DNA of 9,922 nt from an uncultured Clostridium sp. (GCF_937920395.1 NZ_CALEVF010000139.1:1-9922), one strand, 5' to 3'. Counted from the stretch's first letter, positions 1-5,879 are shown. Made by a program: numbers and translations. The notes: generated by a model from the sequence alone, not told the origin.

Positions 1-489
1 AAACTTACAGATGAATTTTATAAAAATGGTTGTGATAAAGTTCAATTTTGCATAGCTACTAATCCTGGTGAGCCATTAAATCCTTTAGAAGAAATAGTGT
101 CTGGAGGAGAATTATCCCGTATCATGCTTGCACTTAAAACTGTATTTGTGGATAAAGATGAAATACCAACTGTTATATTTGATGAAATAGATACTGGAAT
201 TAGTGGAAGAATTGCGCAATGTGTCGCAGAAAAAATGTATCTAATATCATTAAAACATCAGATTTTTTGTGTGACTCACTTGCCACAAATAGCTAGTATG
301 GCTGATATAAATTATTTGATATCTAAAAATGTTATAAATGATAAAACATATACTAATATTATACGAATGAATGATAAAGAAAAACAACAAGAAATAGCTA
401 GAATGATTGGTGGCACAGAGGTCACTAAATTAACTTTAGAAAATTCTAAGGAAATGATCATATTGGCTAATAATCGAAAGAAAAAATAG
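1..489 (+). CDS. recN: DNA repair protein RecN, C-terminal part (5' end outside window)
   Basis: SMC-like ATPase of double-strand-break repair, acting on chromosomal DNA early in recombination. The frame is open from base 1, so only the last 162 residues are present. Seen: a TNPGEPLNPL stretch typical of RecN, the ABC signature VSGGELSR (its V codon at 97-99), a Walker B region IPTVIFDEIDTGISG and the switch histidine in CVTHLPQIASMAD. All key C-terminal ATPase motifs are intact. The GTG at 97 is inside the signature motif and is not a start. A strong terminator follows about 45 bases after the stop, so recN probably ends its own transcript. recN just upstream of spoIVB and spo0A is a conserved Bacillus/Clostridium arrangement. 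Confidence 0.96.
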   Translation, partial: KLTDEFYKNGCDKVQFCIATNPGEPLNPLEEIVSGGELSRIMLALKTVFVDKDEIPTVIFDEIDTGISGRIAQCVAEKMYLISLKHQIFCVTHLPQIASMADINYLISKNVINDKTYTNIIRMNDKEKQQEIARMIGGTEVTKLTLENSKEMIILANNRKKK

Positions 490-534
490 TTTTGATTTTA
501 TAAGAATCTAGTAATAAAAATTTATATAAAGGAG

Positions 535-568
535 AAAATAAAGTCATATATATGACTTTATTTTTTTT
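535..568 (+). terminator. Intrinsic terminator of recN
   Basis: A perfect inverted repeat (arms 537-549 and 550-562, core AAAGTCATAT/ATATGACTTT) runs into eight T residues at 561-568. The A-run on the 5' side extends the stem by pairing with the T tract. It lies 46 bases after the recN stop. Confidence 0.85.
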
Positions 569-844
569 GCTTTTAAAGTCAGAATAATTATAAGCCTATT
601 ACTTTATTGATTTATAAATATTTTATAGAGGTTTAAATATATAAAATATTTTAATTAAATTCAAATAAGGATAGTATTGCATTAATTATATAATAATTGC
701 AATATAGAAGAAATTTTTAAATTCATGATAATTTAGTTTAGAATATATGTCTTTGACTATTTTTGAATTAATATTATAGCATAATATGGAGATTTGGAGG
801 GTAACTTAAATTTATATTTATAAGAGAAGAAGGAGGTAAAGCTT
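569..844. other. Gene-free AT-rich leader between recN and spoIVB with hairpins
   Basis: No credible gene was found on either strand. Two hairpin-capable repeats are visible. One is perfect: AAATATTTTATA at 616-627 with TATAAAATATTT at 640-651, loop of 12. The other is imperfect (12 of 14 pairs): 676-689 with 690-703, bounded by ATTGCA and TGCAAT. Both consist almost only of A and T, so chance is a real alternative. The distal part should hold the spoIVB promoter. Confidence 0.4.
753..786 (+). promoter_or_regulatory. Possible spoIVB promoter region (weak)
   Basis: CATAATA at 780-786 fits the sigma-G/sigma-F-group -10 pattern CATNHTA, which would suit a forespore gene such as spoIVB. No good GHATR -35 lies at the right distance. 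TTGACT at 753-758 resembles a sigma-A -35 but has no well-spaced -10. The call rests mainly on the -10 match and on what is known of spoIVB control. Confidence 0.25.
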
Positions 845-2068
845 ATGAAAAAAAGATTGAATATATTTTGTTTACTTATGACATCAATACTAATAATAGC
901 TTTAGGTGTCTGTTTTAAAAACAAAAGTATAGCTGTTTCTATTTTTGACAAACCAAGTTCAATATCATATTCTAAAAACATTATAAACTTAAAAGCAAAT
1001 ACAAATAATGCTCTATCTAATAATTATATAATTAGAGAAGAGAAAAAATTAAAAATTGATACAAATGACTTATTAAAAATAAATCCAACTTTTTTTAAAA
1101 ATAATCAGAATATAATGGTTTATCCAGGAGGTCAACCAATTGGAGTTAAACTAAACACTAAGGGCGTTTTAGTAGTAGCTTTATCTGATATTGATGGTGT
1201 TAATGGTAAAATTCAGAGCCCTGCTGCAACTGCAGGTGTAGAAATTGGAGATAGTATAATAAAAATAAATAATATTGTTATAAATCATGCTGAAGATGTA
1301 AGTAGGTTTATAAATAAAGGGAAAAACACAGAACTTACGCTTAAAATACAACGTAGAAATAATACAAAATTTTTTGATATAAAGGTTAAGCCCACAACAG
1401 ATTCAGCAGATGGTAAACAAAAAATTGGCTTGTGGGTACGTGATTCTACTGCAGGTGTTGGTACCTTAACATTTTATGATAGCAAAAACAATAAATTTGC
1501 AGCTTTAGGTCATCCAATTACGGATTCTGATACTGGAACAATATTAAGCGTTAATAATGGTGTGATAATATCTTCTAATATAGTATCTATAAAAAAGGGA
1601 ACTAGAGGAACTCCAGGAGAATTGAGAGGTATTTTTATAGATGAAAACAAAATAAAAGGTCAATTAATTAATAATACAGAATGTGGCATATTTGGAAATG
1701 GAACTAAAAGCCTTATAAATAATAAATTTAACAAACCTATGAAAGTAGGTCTTAGAGATGAGATTGAAGAAGGAGATGCACAGATTTTAACTACTGTAAA
1801 TGGCAATGAGCCGGAATTATTTAAAATAAAGATTCAAAAACTATTACCACAAGATAAAGCTGGTTCAAAAAGTATGATAATTAAAATTACAGATCCTAGA
1901 CTTTTAGAAAAAACAGGAGGTATAGTGCAAGGTATGAGTGGTAGTCCAATAATTCAAAACAATAAAATAGTTGGAGCAGTAACCCATGTTTTAATTAATA
2001 AACCTGATGTTGGATATGGTATATATATCGAATGGATGCTGAAAGATGCAGGCATTTTATCAAAATAA
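845..2068 (+). CDS. spoIVB: SpoIVB signalling serine peptidase (family S55)
   Basis: Forespore-made protease secreted into the intermembrane space. In Bacillus it cleaves SpoIVFA and so triggers pro-sigma-K processing in the mother cell. Seen in 407 residues: an N-terminal hydrophobic anchor/signal (about 5-23), a PDZ domain (about 100-185, with a GVKLNTKGVLVV opening and an SPAATAGVEIGDSIIKIN core), then the S55 peptidase domain. The triad can be placed: H223 in LGHPI, D350 in ITDPRLL, S365 in GMSGSP. The H-to-S and D-to-S distances (142 and 15 residues) equal those I recall for the B. subtilis enzyme (H236, D363, S378). AGGAGG at 831-836, eight bases before the ATG, fixes the start. Length is slightly under the B. 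subtilis protein (about 426). Some clostridia lack the usual SpoIVFA/FB pair, so the substrate here is not certain. Confidence 0.96.
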   Translation: MKKRLNIFCLLMTSILIIALGVCFKNKSIAVSIFDKPSSISYSKNIINLKANTNNALSNNYIIREEKKLKIDTNDLLKINPTFFKNNQNIMVYPGGQPIGVKLNTKGVLVVALSDIDGVNGKIQSPAATAGVEIGDSIIKINNIVINHAEDVSRFINKGKNTELTLKIQRRNNTKFFDIKVKPTTDSADGKQKIGLWVRDSTAGVGTLTFYDSKNNKFAALGHPITDSDTGTILSVNNGVIISSNIVSIKKGTRGTPGELRGIFIDENKIKGQLINNTECGIFGNGTKSLINNKFNKPMKVGLRDEIEEGDAQILTTVNGNEPELFKIKIQKLLPQDKAGSKSMIIKITDPRLLEKTGGIVQGMSGSPIIQNNKIVGAVTHVLINKPDVGYGIYIEWMLKDAGILSK

Positions 2069-2111
2069 CTAGCATTATCTAAAAAAAAGAGGTAAAATGG
2101 ACATAATAGGA

Positions 2112-2137
2112 TATAGGATAGCAGATGTTATCCTATA
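2112..2137 (+). other. Hairpin without U-tract after spoIVB
   Basis: TATAGGATA at 2112-2120 pairs perfectly with TATCCTATA at 2129-2137, loop of eight. No T run follows (CATTACAAAA), so it is not a standard intrinsic terminator. It could stabilise the spoIVB 3' end or weakly attenuate read-through into spo0A. Confidence 0.5.
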
Positions 2138-2149
2138 CATTACAAAATT

Positions 2150-2164
2150 ATGATAAATTATCAT
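2150..2164. promoter_or_regulatory. 15-bp palindrome upstream of spo0A, candidate operator
   Basis: ATGATAAATTATCAT is a perfect 7-1-7 palindrome about 25 bases upstream of the predicted sigma-H -35. The half-site TGATAA recalls Fur-family boxes, but the spacing is two bases shorter than the TGATAATNATTATCA form. The binding protein is unknown and chance is possible in AT-rich DNA. Confidence 0.35.
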
Positions 2165-2188
2165 TTGCTTGTAATATTTTGAATACAT

Positions 2189-2217
2189 GAAGGAATTGTA
2201 ATTCTTTTGTAAAATTA
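2189..2217 (+). promoter_or_regulatory. Sigma-H-type promoter of spo0A
   Basis: GAAGGAATT at 2189-2197 matches the sigma-H -35 pattern RNAGGAWWW in full. After an 11-base spacer, GTAAAATTA at 2209-2217 matches the -10 pattern RNNGAATWW except for one base (A for G). Sigma-H control of spo0A is established in Bacillus and reported in clostridia. No exact Spo0A box (TGTCGAA or its complement) was seen in this leader. Confidence 0.6.
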
Positions 2218-2263
2218 ATATTTATCAAGATATGGGAATTCATTTATAAAGGGGAGTTAGAAT

Positions 2264-3079
2264 ATGGAAGAACCAAGAATTAGTGTTCTTATTGCAGATG
2301 ATAACAAAGAGTTTTGCAATATTTTAAATGATTATTTGTTAAGCCAAAGAGATATTATGGTTACAGGTATTGCAAAAGATGGAATAGAGGCTCTTAAGTT
2401 AATAAAAGAGAGAAAACCTGATTTAGTAGTATTAGATATAATAATGCCACATTTAGATGGTCTTGGAGTGCTTGAACGATTGGGTAGTATGGACCTTAAT
2501 CCAATACCTAAAATAATAGTCTTATCTGCAGTGGGACAAGATAAAATAACGCAAAGGGCTATATCACTCGGAGCAGATTATTATGTAGTAAAACCATTCG
2601 ATATGGAAGTTTTTACAAAGCGAATAAGGCAGATGTTTAACAATACAATTTCAAGTGATAATAGTAAAAAATCAATTCCTTTTATTGATACAACTCAAGC
2701 TAGAAATAGTAACCGTAATGAACCAATGGACTTAGAAGCTGAAATAACAAATATAATACATGAAATTGGAGTACCAGCCCATATTAAGGGATATATGTAT
2801 TTAAGAGAAGCAATTACTATGGTAGTAAATGATATTGAACTCTTATCTGCAGTGACAAAAGAATTATATCCATCTATTGCTAAAAAGTTTAATACAACGG
2901 CTAGCAGGGTGGAGAGAGCAATAAGACATGCTATAGAAGTAGCATGGGGACGTGGTCAAGTTGAGACGATAAACAAAATATTTGGTTATACTGTACATAA
3001 TGCTAAAGGAAAACCAACTAATAGTGAATTTATAGCAATGGTAGCTGATAAGTTAAGATTACAAAATAGAGTTAGTTAA
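2264..3079 (+). CDS. spo0A: Sporulation master regulator Spo0A
   Basis: Response regulator that, once phosphorylated, starts sporulation and, in solventogenic clostridia, solvent formation. It binds 0A boxes in the cytoplasm/nucleoid. Seen in 271 residues: a receiver domain (1-125) with acidic pair D12/D13, phospho-acceptor D58 in [11 protein letters not shown]88 in VLSAVGQ and K110 in VVKPFD; a variable linker (about 126-155); and the Spo0A DNA-binding domain (about 156-271). The recognition-helix stretch [20 protein letters not shown] and the [16 protein letters not shown] tail are close to identical to the family. The ribosome site GGGGAG at 2251-2256 lies seven bases before the ATG. All phosphotransfer residues are intact. 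In clostridia phosphate typically comes from orphan histidine kinases; none is in the window. Confidence 0.99.
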   Translation: MEEPRISVLIADDNKEFCNILNDYLLSQRDIMVTGIAKDGIEALKLIKERKPDLVVLDIIMPHLDGLGVLERLGSMDLNPIPKIIVLSAVGQDKITQRAISLGADYYVVKPFDMEVFTKRIRQMFNNTISSDNSKKSIPFIDTTQARNSNRNEPMDLEAEITNIIHEIGVPAHIKGYMYLREAITMVVNDIELLSAVTKELYPSIAKKFNTTASRVERAIRHAIEVAWGRGQVETINKIFGYTVHNAKGKPTNSEFIAMVADKLRLQNRVS

Positions 3080-3081
3080 AT

Positions 3082-3133
3082 AAATTAAGGGCATTCTTAT
3101 ATCAGTAACTGATATGGAGGTGTCCTTTAATTT
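3082..3133 (+). terminator. Long hairpin terminator after spo0A
   Basis: Arms AAATTAAGG (3082-3090) and CCTTTAATTT (3124-3133) enclose a second stem, ATATCA-GTAAC-TGATAT, closed partly by G-U pairs. It starts two bases after the spo0A stop. The T-rich tail is poor and interrupted (TTTAATTTGTTTATATT), so it may be partial or serve as a 3'-end stabiliser. Confidence 0.6.
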
Positions 3134-3189
3134 GTTTATATTAAAGAAATGTATTTATTTATAAAGTAAGAATAAGTATAAATAAATTA

Positions 3190-3198
3190 TGATATAAT
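3190..3198 (+). promoter_or_regulatory. Extended -10 promoter of the 3217 gene
   Basis: TGATATAAT carries a perfect TATAAT with the extended-10 TG. No clear -35 box is present, which an extended -10 can tolerate. Transcription would start near 3205, almost on the ribosome site AGAGGTGA (3205-3212), giving a very short leader. Confidence 0.55.
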
Positions 3199-3216
3199 GT
3201 TGTAAGAGGTGATAAT

Positions 3217-3462
3217 ATGAACTTTGAAGTAGATAATCAGATGGTAAATAAAGAACCTACTGTACAAGCTGGTTCAACAGAACCTAGTAATATGATAATA
3301 TCATATGAATTTGATTTGTTAGTAGAATCAAGTGGTCTAAGTTCAAGAGAACATTATACATTACCATATATTGAAAATACTAATATAAATGATTATATAG
3401 AAAATTTAGCTATTGATACTGGTAAACAGTTAGATAAAAAAGCAAATGAAGCTATAAAGTAA
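3217..3462 (+). CDS. Small hypothetical protein downstream of spo0A
   Basis: I do not recognise this 81-residue protein. It has no signal peptide or membrane segment, is acidic and rich in N, E and S, and its middle (about 26-55, with a YEFDLLVESSGLSSREHYTL stretch) looks like a short folded core. The C-terminus (DTGKQLDKKANEAIK) should be helical. That it is a real gene is supported by its own extended -10 promoter, the ribosome site AGAGGTGA (four bases before the ATG) and a terminator whose stem starts at its stop codon. It forms a one-gene transcript between spo0A and spoIIM, converging on the minus-strand unit at 3528-3766. Function is unknown; position next to spo0A is the only hint of a sporulation link. 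Confidence 0.75.
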   Translation: MNFEVDNQMVNKEPTVQAGSTEPSNMIISYEFDLLVESSGLSSREHYTLPYIENTNINDYIENLAIDTGKQLDKKANEAIK

Positions 3463-3495
3463 GAGTGTCCTTAATGGATACTCTTTTATTTTGTT
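3461..3495 (+). terminator. Intrinsic terminator of the 3217 gene
   Basis: AAGAGTGTCC (3461-3470) pairs with GGATACTCTT (3476-3485) with one G-U pair and a five-base loop. A T-rich run follows (TTATTTTGTTT). The stem overlaps the stop codon. Confidence 0.85.
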
Positions 3496-3527
3496 TAATA
3501 TTCCTTACTAAATTTAAAATTTAAACT

Positions 3528-3566
3528 TAAGAAAAATAATAGGATGTAAGCAAAAGCTCACATCCT
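3528..3566 (-). terminator. Intrinsic terminator of a minus-strand transcript
   Basis: Read on the - strand, AGGATGTGAGC, loop TTTT and GCTTACATCCT form an 11-bp stem (one G-U pair; plus-strand arms 3541-3551 and 3556-3566). It is followed by ATTATTTTTCTT. The T-rich side exists only on the minus-strand exit, so it ends leftward transcription. Confidence 0.8.
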
Positions 3567-3571
3567 GAATA

Positions 3572-3715
3572 TTAATTAGAATTGTAATTATTAAGATATT
3601 CTTCAAAAGAATCGTAAATTAAATTGTCATTAGAAATTGAATCTTCCTTAGAATTAAGTTTAGTAGTTAATTTTTTAGTGGGTATTTTTTCTATTTTTTT
3701 AGTATTGATATTGAT
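3572..3715 (-). CDS. Putative 47-codon gene lacking a standard start codon, or a small RNA
   Basis: A frame free of stops runs from 3721 down to the TAA at 3574-3572. A ribosome site AGAGGTGA (3729-3722) lies six bases before an ATC codon (3715-3713), where a start is expected. The frame holds no ATG, GTG, TTG or CTG anywhere. Read from that ATC, the product has a basic first half (NTKKIEKIPTKKLTTKLNSK) and an acidic tail (YDSFEEYLNNY), more gene-like than random AT-rich DNA. It has its own promoter and terminator. Three readings remain: initiation at AUC/AUA/AUU, a gene that lost its ATG (the start lies in a short ATATCA-type tandem repeat), or a regulatory RNA of about 190 bases. I do not recognise the product. 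Confidence 0.35.
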   Translation of the reverse strand: MNINTKKIEKIPTKKLTTKLNSKEDSISNDNLIYDSFEEYLNNYNSN

Positions 3716-3737
3716 ATTGAATCACCTCTATACAAGC

Positions 3738-3766
3738 ATTATAACACAAAATATGTAATTCGTAAA
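3738..3766 (-). promoter_or_regulatory. Strong minus-strand promoter
   Basis: On the - strand TTTACG (3766-3761) is a four-of-six -35. A 17-base spacer leads to a perfect TATAAT (3743-3738) that also carries the extended-10 TG (3746-3745). Transcription would start near 3731, right at the AGAGGTGA ribosome site. Confidence 0.7.
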
Positions 3767-3780
3767 GGATGTCACCTTTA
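3763..3780. promoter_or_regulatory. Inverted repeat over the minus-strand -35, candidate operator
   Basis: TAAAGG (3763-3768) and CCTTTA (3775-3780) form a perfect 6-6-6 inverted repeat. It overlaps the -35 box (3766-3761) of the minus-strand promoter, a fitting place for a repressor. No family match recognised. Confidence 0.3.
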
Positions 3781-3919
3781 TATATTGAATTTAAAGAGAA
3801 GAAGTTAATTGAAAAAATGGTTATTAATGTTGAATTAAATATGCATATAAATTCCCTTACTATCATAAATATTAATTAAGATATCATAAGTATTTATTTT
3901 GTAGCTACCCGAAAAATGA

Positions 3920-3938
3920 TTTAACTTAAAAAGTTAAA
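3920..3938. repeat. Inverted repeat upstream of spoIIM
   Basis: TTTAACTT (3920-3927) and AAGTTAAA (3931-3938) are a perfect 8-bp repeat with a 3-base centre, about 90 bases before the spoIIM start. The rest of 3781-4024 shows no gene. CATATTAT at 3975-3982 partly fits a sigma-E -10 (CATACANT), the expected control of spoIIM, but no ATA -35 lies at proper spacing. Confidence 0.3.
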
Positions 3939-4024
3939 GTTTAACAAAGATATAACTTGGGTGGATTATAATAACATATTATGCACAGTTATAAAAAATA
4001 AAACGATTAATAAAGGGGGAAAAT

Positions 4025-4675
4025 ATGTCATCTAACGCATTAATAAGTAACGTAAATAAACATATACAAGAAAATCATTGGTTATATATTATAAGCATTT
4101 TGTGTATATTTACAGGGATAATTCTAGGAATTTATAGTGTGAAATACATGGGGGAAGTTGAACGAAATGATTTAGTAAATTATTTGACTAATTTTATTGA
4201 TCCTTTAAACTCAAGTGGGATAAGTTACAAGTTAATATTTTTTCAATCAATTAAGAACAATCTACCAGTTATTGTTTTATTATGGTTTTTAGGTTTAACT
4301 ATTGTAGGTTTACCAATTATTGTAATAATAGATTTATTGAAAGGATTTACAGTTGGCTTTACATTTAGTTTCATGATAAGTGGGCTAGGGAAAAGTGGAA
4401 TAGGTATAGCAATACTAGGGGTATTACCTCAAAATTTAATTTATATTCCATGCATAATCTTTGCATCGGTGATATCGATGGAATTTTCTATAATGTTATT
4501 AAAAAATAAGTTTAATAAACAATGGACAAGTAGTGTATCTAGTAGAATTATATATTATAGCGTAATATTTATTATAATAATAGCTTTTTTGTTTATTGGG
4601 ATAATTATAGAATCATATATTGCACCATATTTCGTTAAAAACCTTATAAATAACTTGGGAAGCCTAAGTAAATGA
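4025..4675 (+). CDS. spoIIM: Stage II sporulation protein M (engulfment)
   Basis: Integral membrane member of the SpoIID-SpoIIM-SpoIIP complex, which thins septal peptidoglycan so that the mother-cell membrane can engulf the forespore. SpoIIM is the scaffold for the two enzymes. Seen in 216 residues, as expected (B. subtilis about 214): hydrophobic segments near 19-38, 79-103, 106-120, 124-150 and 175-197. The family centre includes FFQSIKNNLPVIVLLWFLG, GLPIIVIIDLLKGFTVGF and GVLPQNLIYIPC. The ribosome site GGGGGA at 4014-4019 lies five bases before the ATG. Its stop overlaps the next gene's start, so the two are probably translated together. spoIID and spoIIP are not in the window. Confidence 0.95.
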   Translation: MSSNALISNVNKHIQENHWLYIISILCIFTGIILGIYSVKYMGEVERNDLVNYLTNFIDPLNSSGISYKLIFFQSIKNNLPVIVLLWFLGLTIVGLPIIVIIDLLKGFTVGFTFSFMISGLGKSGIGIAILGVLPQNLIYIPCIIFASVISMEFSIMLLKNKFNKQWTSSVSSRIIYYSVIFIIIIAFLFIGIIIESYIAPYFVKNLINNLGSLSK

Positions 4676-4899
4676 AGAATAAGGACTTATTCCATTTTGT
4701 TATGTTAACAATTAAATGTTTTGTTATCTTAATAGTAATTGGAGTTATTCTACCTAAGGTTGTAGATTATTCGCTTGAAAGATTGATTAATAATTCAAAG
4801 ATATACAAAAACAGTATTGTGGTCTACAAATTAGTTGATAATAATTATAAATTGGCTTATAATTATATTCTTACATTTTATTTGTTTTTTAGAGTCTAA
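4672..4899 (+). CDS. Small membrane protein overlapping the end of spoIIM
   Basis: A 75-residue protein that I cannot name. It has one clear membrane segment (about 8-29, FVMLTIKCFVILIVIGVILP), followed by a charged stretch with VVDYSLERLINN and an aromatic-rich tail ending in FYLFFRV. Its ATG overlaps the spoIIM stop (ATGA at 4672-4675), a sign of translational coupling. GGGAAG at 4657-4662, nine bases upstream, can act as the ribosome site. The coupling suggests expression with SpoIIM in the mother-cell membrane during engulfment; that is inference. No terminator separates it from xerD, 44 bases away. Confidence 0.7.
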   Translation: MKNKDLFHFVMLTIKCFVILIVIGVILPKVVDYSLERLINNSKIYKNSIVVYKLVDNNYKLAYNYILTFYLFFRV

Positions 4900-4910
4900 T
4901 GGATATACAA

Positions 4911-4931
4911 ATATTATATTCTCTATAATAT
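4911..4931 (+). repeat. Inverted repeat abutting the xerD ribosome site
   Basis: ATATTATA (4911-4918) and TATAATAT (4924-4931) are perfect arms with a five-base loop, directly before AGGAGA (4932-4937). It includes TATAAT at 4924-4929, but with no -35 and too close to the ribosome site to be a convincing promoter. A hairpin here could affect xerD translation. Confidence 0.35.
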
Positions 4932-4943
4932 AGGAGATAAATT

Positions 4944-5822
4944 ATGAATGATTTATTGACAATTTATATAAAAAAATTACAAAATAATAATTTGACTAGA
5001 AATACGATTGAAGCTTATACGAGAGATGTTAAACGATTCATTGATTTCACGGAGAAAAGAAATGAAAACCAAGAAACAGTTGATAACATAACAATAATGG
5101 CTTATTCTGAGTACCTTAGAAAAGAAGGTAAAGCAAATAGTTCTATAGCAAGAAGTATTGTTTCTATTCGAAATTATTATAAATATCTTATTAGGAATAA
5201 TCTTGCTCAAAATGATCCAACAGCCTATTTTTCTGTCCCAAAAATCAAACGAAATATACCTCAAATTTTATCGGTTGAGGAAGTAGATGAATTATTAAAT
5301 CAACCAGATGAGTTAACAATTAAAGGGTGTAGAGATAAAGCAATGCTAGAATTAATGTATGCAACAGGCATGAAGGTTTCGGAACTTTTAAGTTTAACAA
5401 TATATGATATTAATTTAGGCTCTTTATACATAACATGTAACAATGGTAGAAAAAATGAAAGAATAGTTCCAATAGGGAGCCATGCGGTTAGATGTATTTA
5501 TGAGTATTTAAAAATTAGGTGTGAGATAAACTTAAATAATTCAAATTTACTTTTTCTAAATATAAAAAGTGACAAAATGACAAGACAAGGTTTTTGGAAA
5601 ATTATTAAAGAATATGCTAAAACAACAAATATAAAAAAAACAATTAATTCATACACAATAAGACATTCATTTGCTGTACATTTATTACAAAATGGTGCAG
5701 GCATAAGCACAGTTCAGGAGTTACTTGGGCACAATAGTATGTCAACAACTCAAATTTATTCCACAATAGTTAAGAAAAATAAAATATCAGAGATTTACAA
5801 GAACACTTTTCCTAGAGCATAA
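4944..5822 (+). CDS. xerD: XerD-type tyrosine recombinase with altered active site
   Basis: XerD normally works with XerC at dif to resolve chromosome dimers. Orthology is supported by length (292), an N-terminal SAM-like DNA-binding domain (about 1-87), the XerD-like TRQGFWKIIKEYA and TTQIYS stretches and the FPRA end (HPRA in relatives). B. subtilis also carries xerD (ripX) upstream of dacF. Three catalytic residues (R240, H263, Y272 nucleophile) are kept, but others are not. The first arginine (ATGLRVSEL in the family) is K144 (AAG, 5373-5375). The HxxR histidine is Y237 (TAC, 5652-5654). The usual GKGNKER hairpin is NNGRKNER, so its lysine is missing or displaced to R169/K170. The frame is intact and composition is like its neighbours, so it is not an obvious pseudogene. 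Strand-exchange activity is doubtful. AGGAGA at 4932-4937 sets the start. Confidence 0.88.
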   Translation: MNDLLTIYIKKLQNNNLTRNTIEAYTRDVKRFIDFTEKRNENQETVDNITIMAYSEYLRKEGKANSSIARSIVSIRNYYKYLIRNNLAQNDPTAYFSVPKIKRNIPQILSVEEVDELLNQPDELTIKGCRDKAMLELMYATGMKVSELLSLTIYDINLGSLYITCNNGRKNERIVPIGSHAVRCIYEYLKIRCEINLNNSNLLFLNIKSDKMTRQGFWKIIKEYAKTTNIKKTINSYTIRHSFAVHLLQNGAGISTVQELLGHNSMSTTQIYSTIVKKNKISEIYKNTFPRA

Positions 5823-5830
5823 ATATTTTT

Positions 5831-5865
5831 ATAAAAAACAATTTTAATAAAAAATTTGTTTTTAT
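5831..5865 (+). repeat. Imperfect AT-rich inverted repeat after xerD
   Basis: Arms 5831-5845 (ATAAAAAACAATTTT) and 5851-5865 (AAAATTTGTTTTTAT) pair apart from a one-base offset in the A-run. It lies eight bases after the stop and may be an extra weak terminator before the strong one at 5880-5929. Confidence 0.4.
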
Positions 5866-5879
5866 ATCTTAAATCGAAT

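Noticed and set aside
97..489. GTG at 97 as a gene start
   Set aside because: It is the V of the RecN signature VSGGELSR, and the RecN-like frame continues upstream to base 1.
528..587. Ribosome-site-like AAAGGAG (528-534) followed by ATG at 552 with an 11-codon frame
   Set aside because: Spacing is too long (17 bases), the frame is tiny, and it lies across the recN terminator stem.
2069..2263. Spo0A boxes for autoregulation
   Set aside because: No exact TGTCGAA or TTCGACA was seen in the spo0A leader.
3949..3982. Sigma-E promoter for spoIIM (ATATA near 3950, CATATTAT at 3975-3982)
   Set aside because: The spacing between the elements is too long and the -10 is only partial; noted as a weak hint, not called.
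4977..5710. Two open frames antisense to xerD
   Set aside because: Low-complexity mirror translations of the xerD coding sequence with no start signals.
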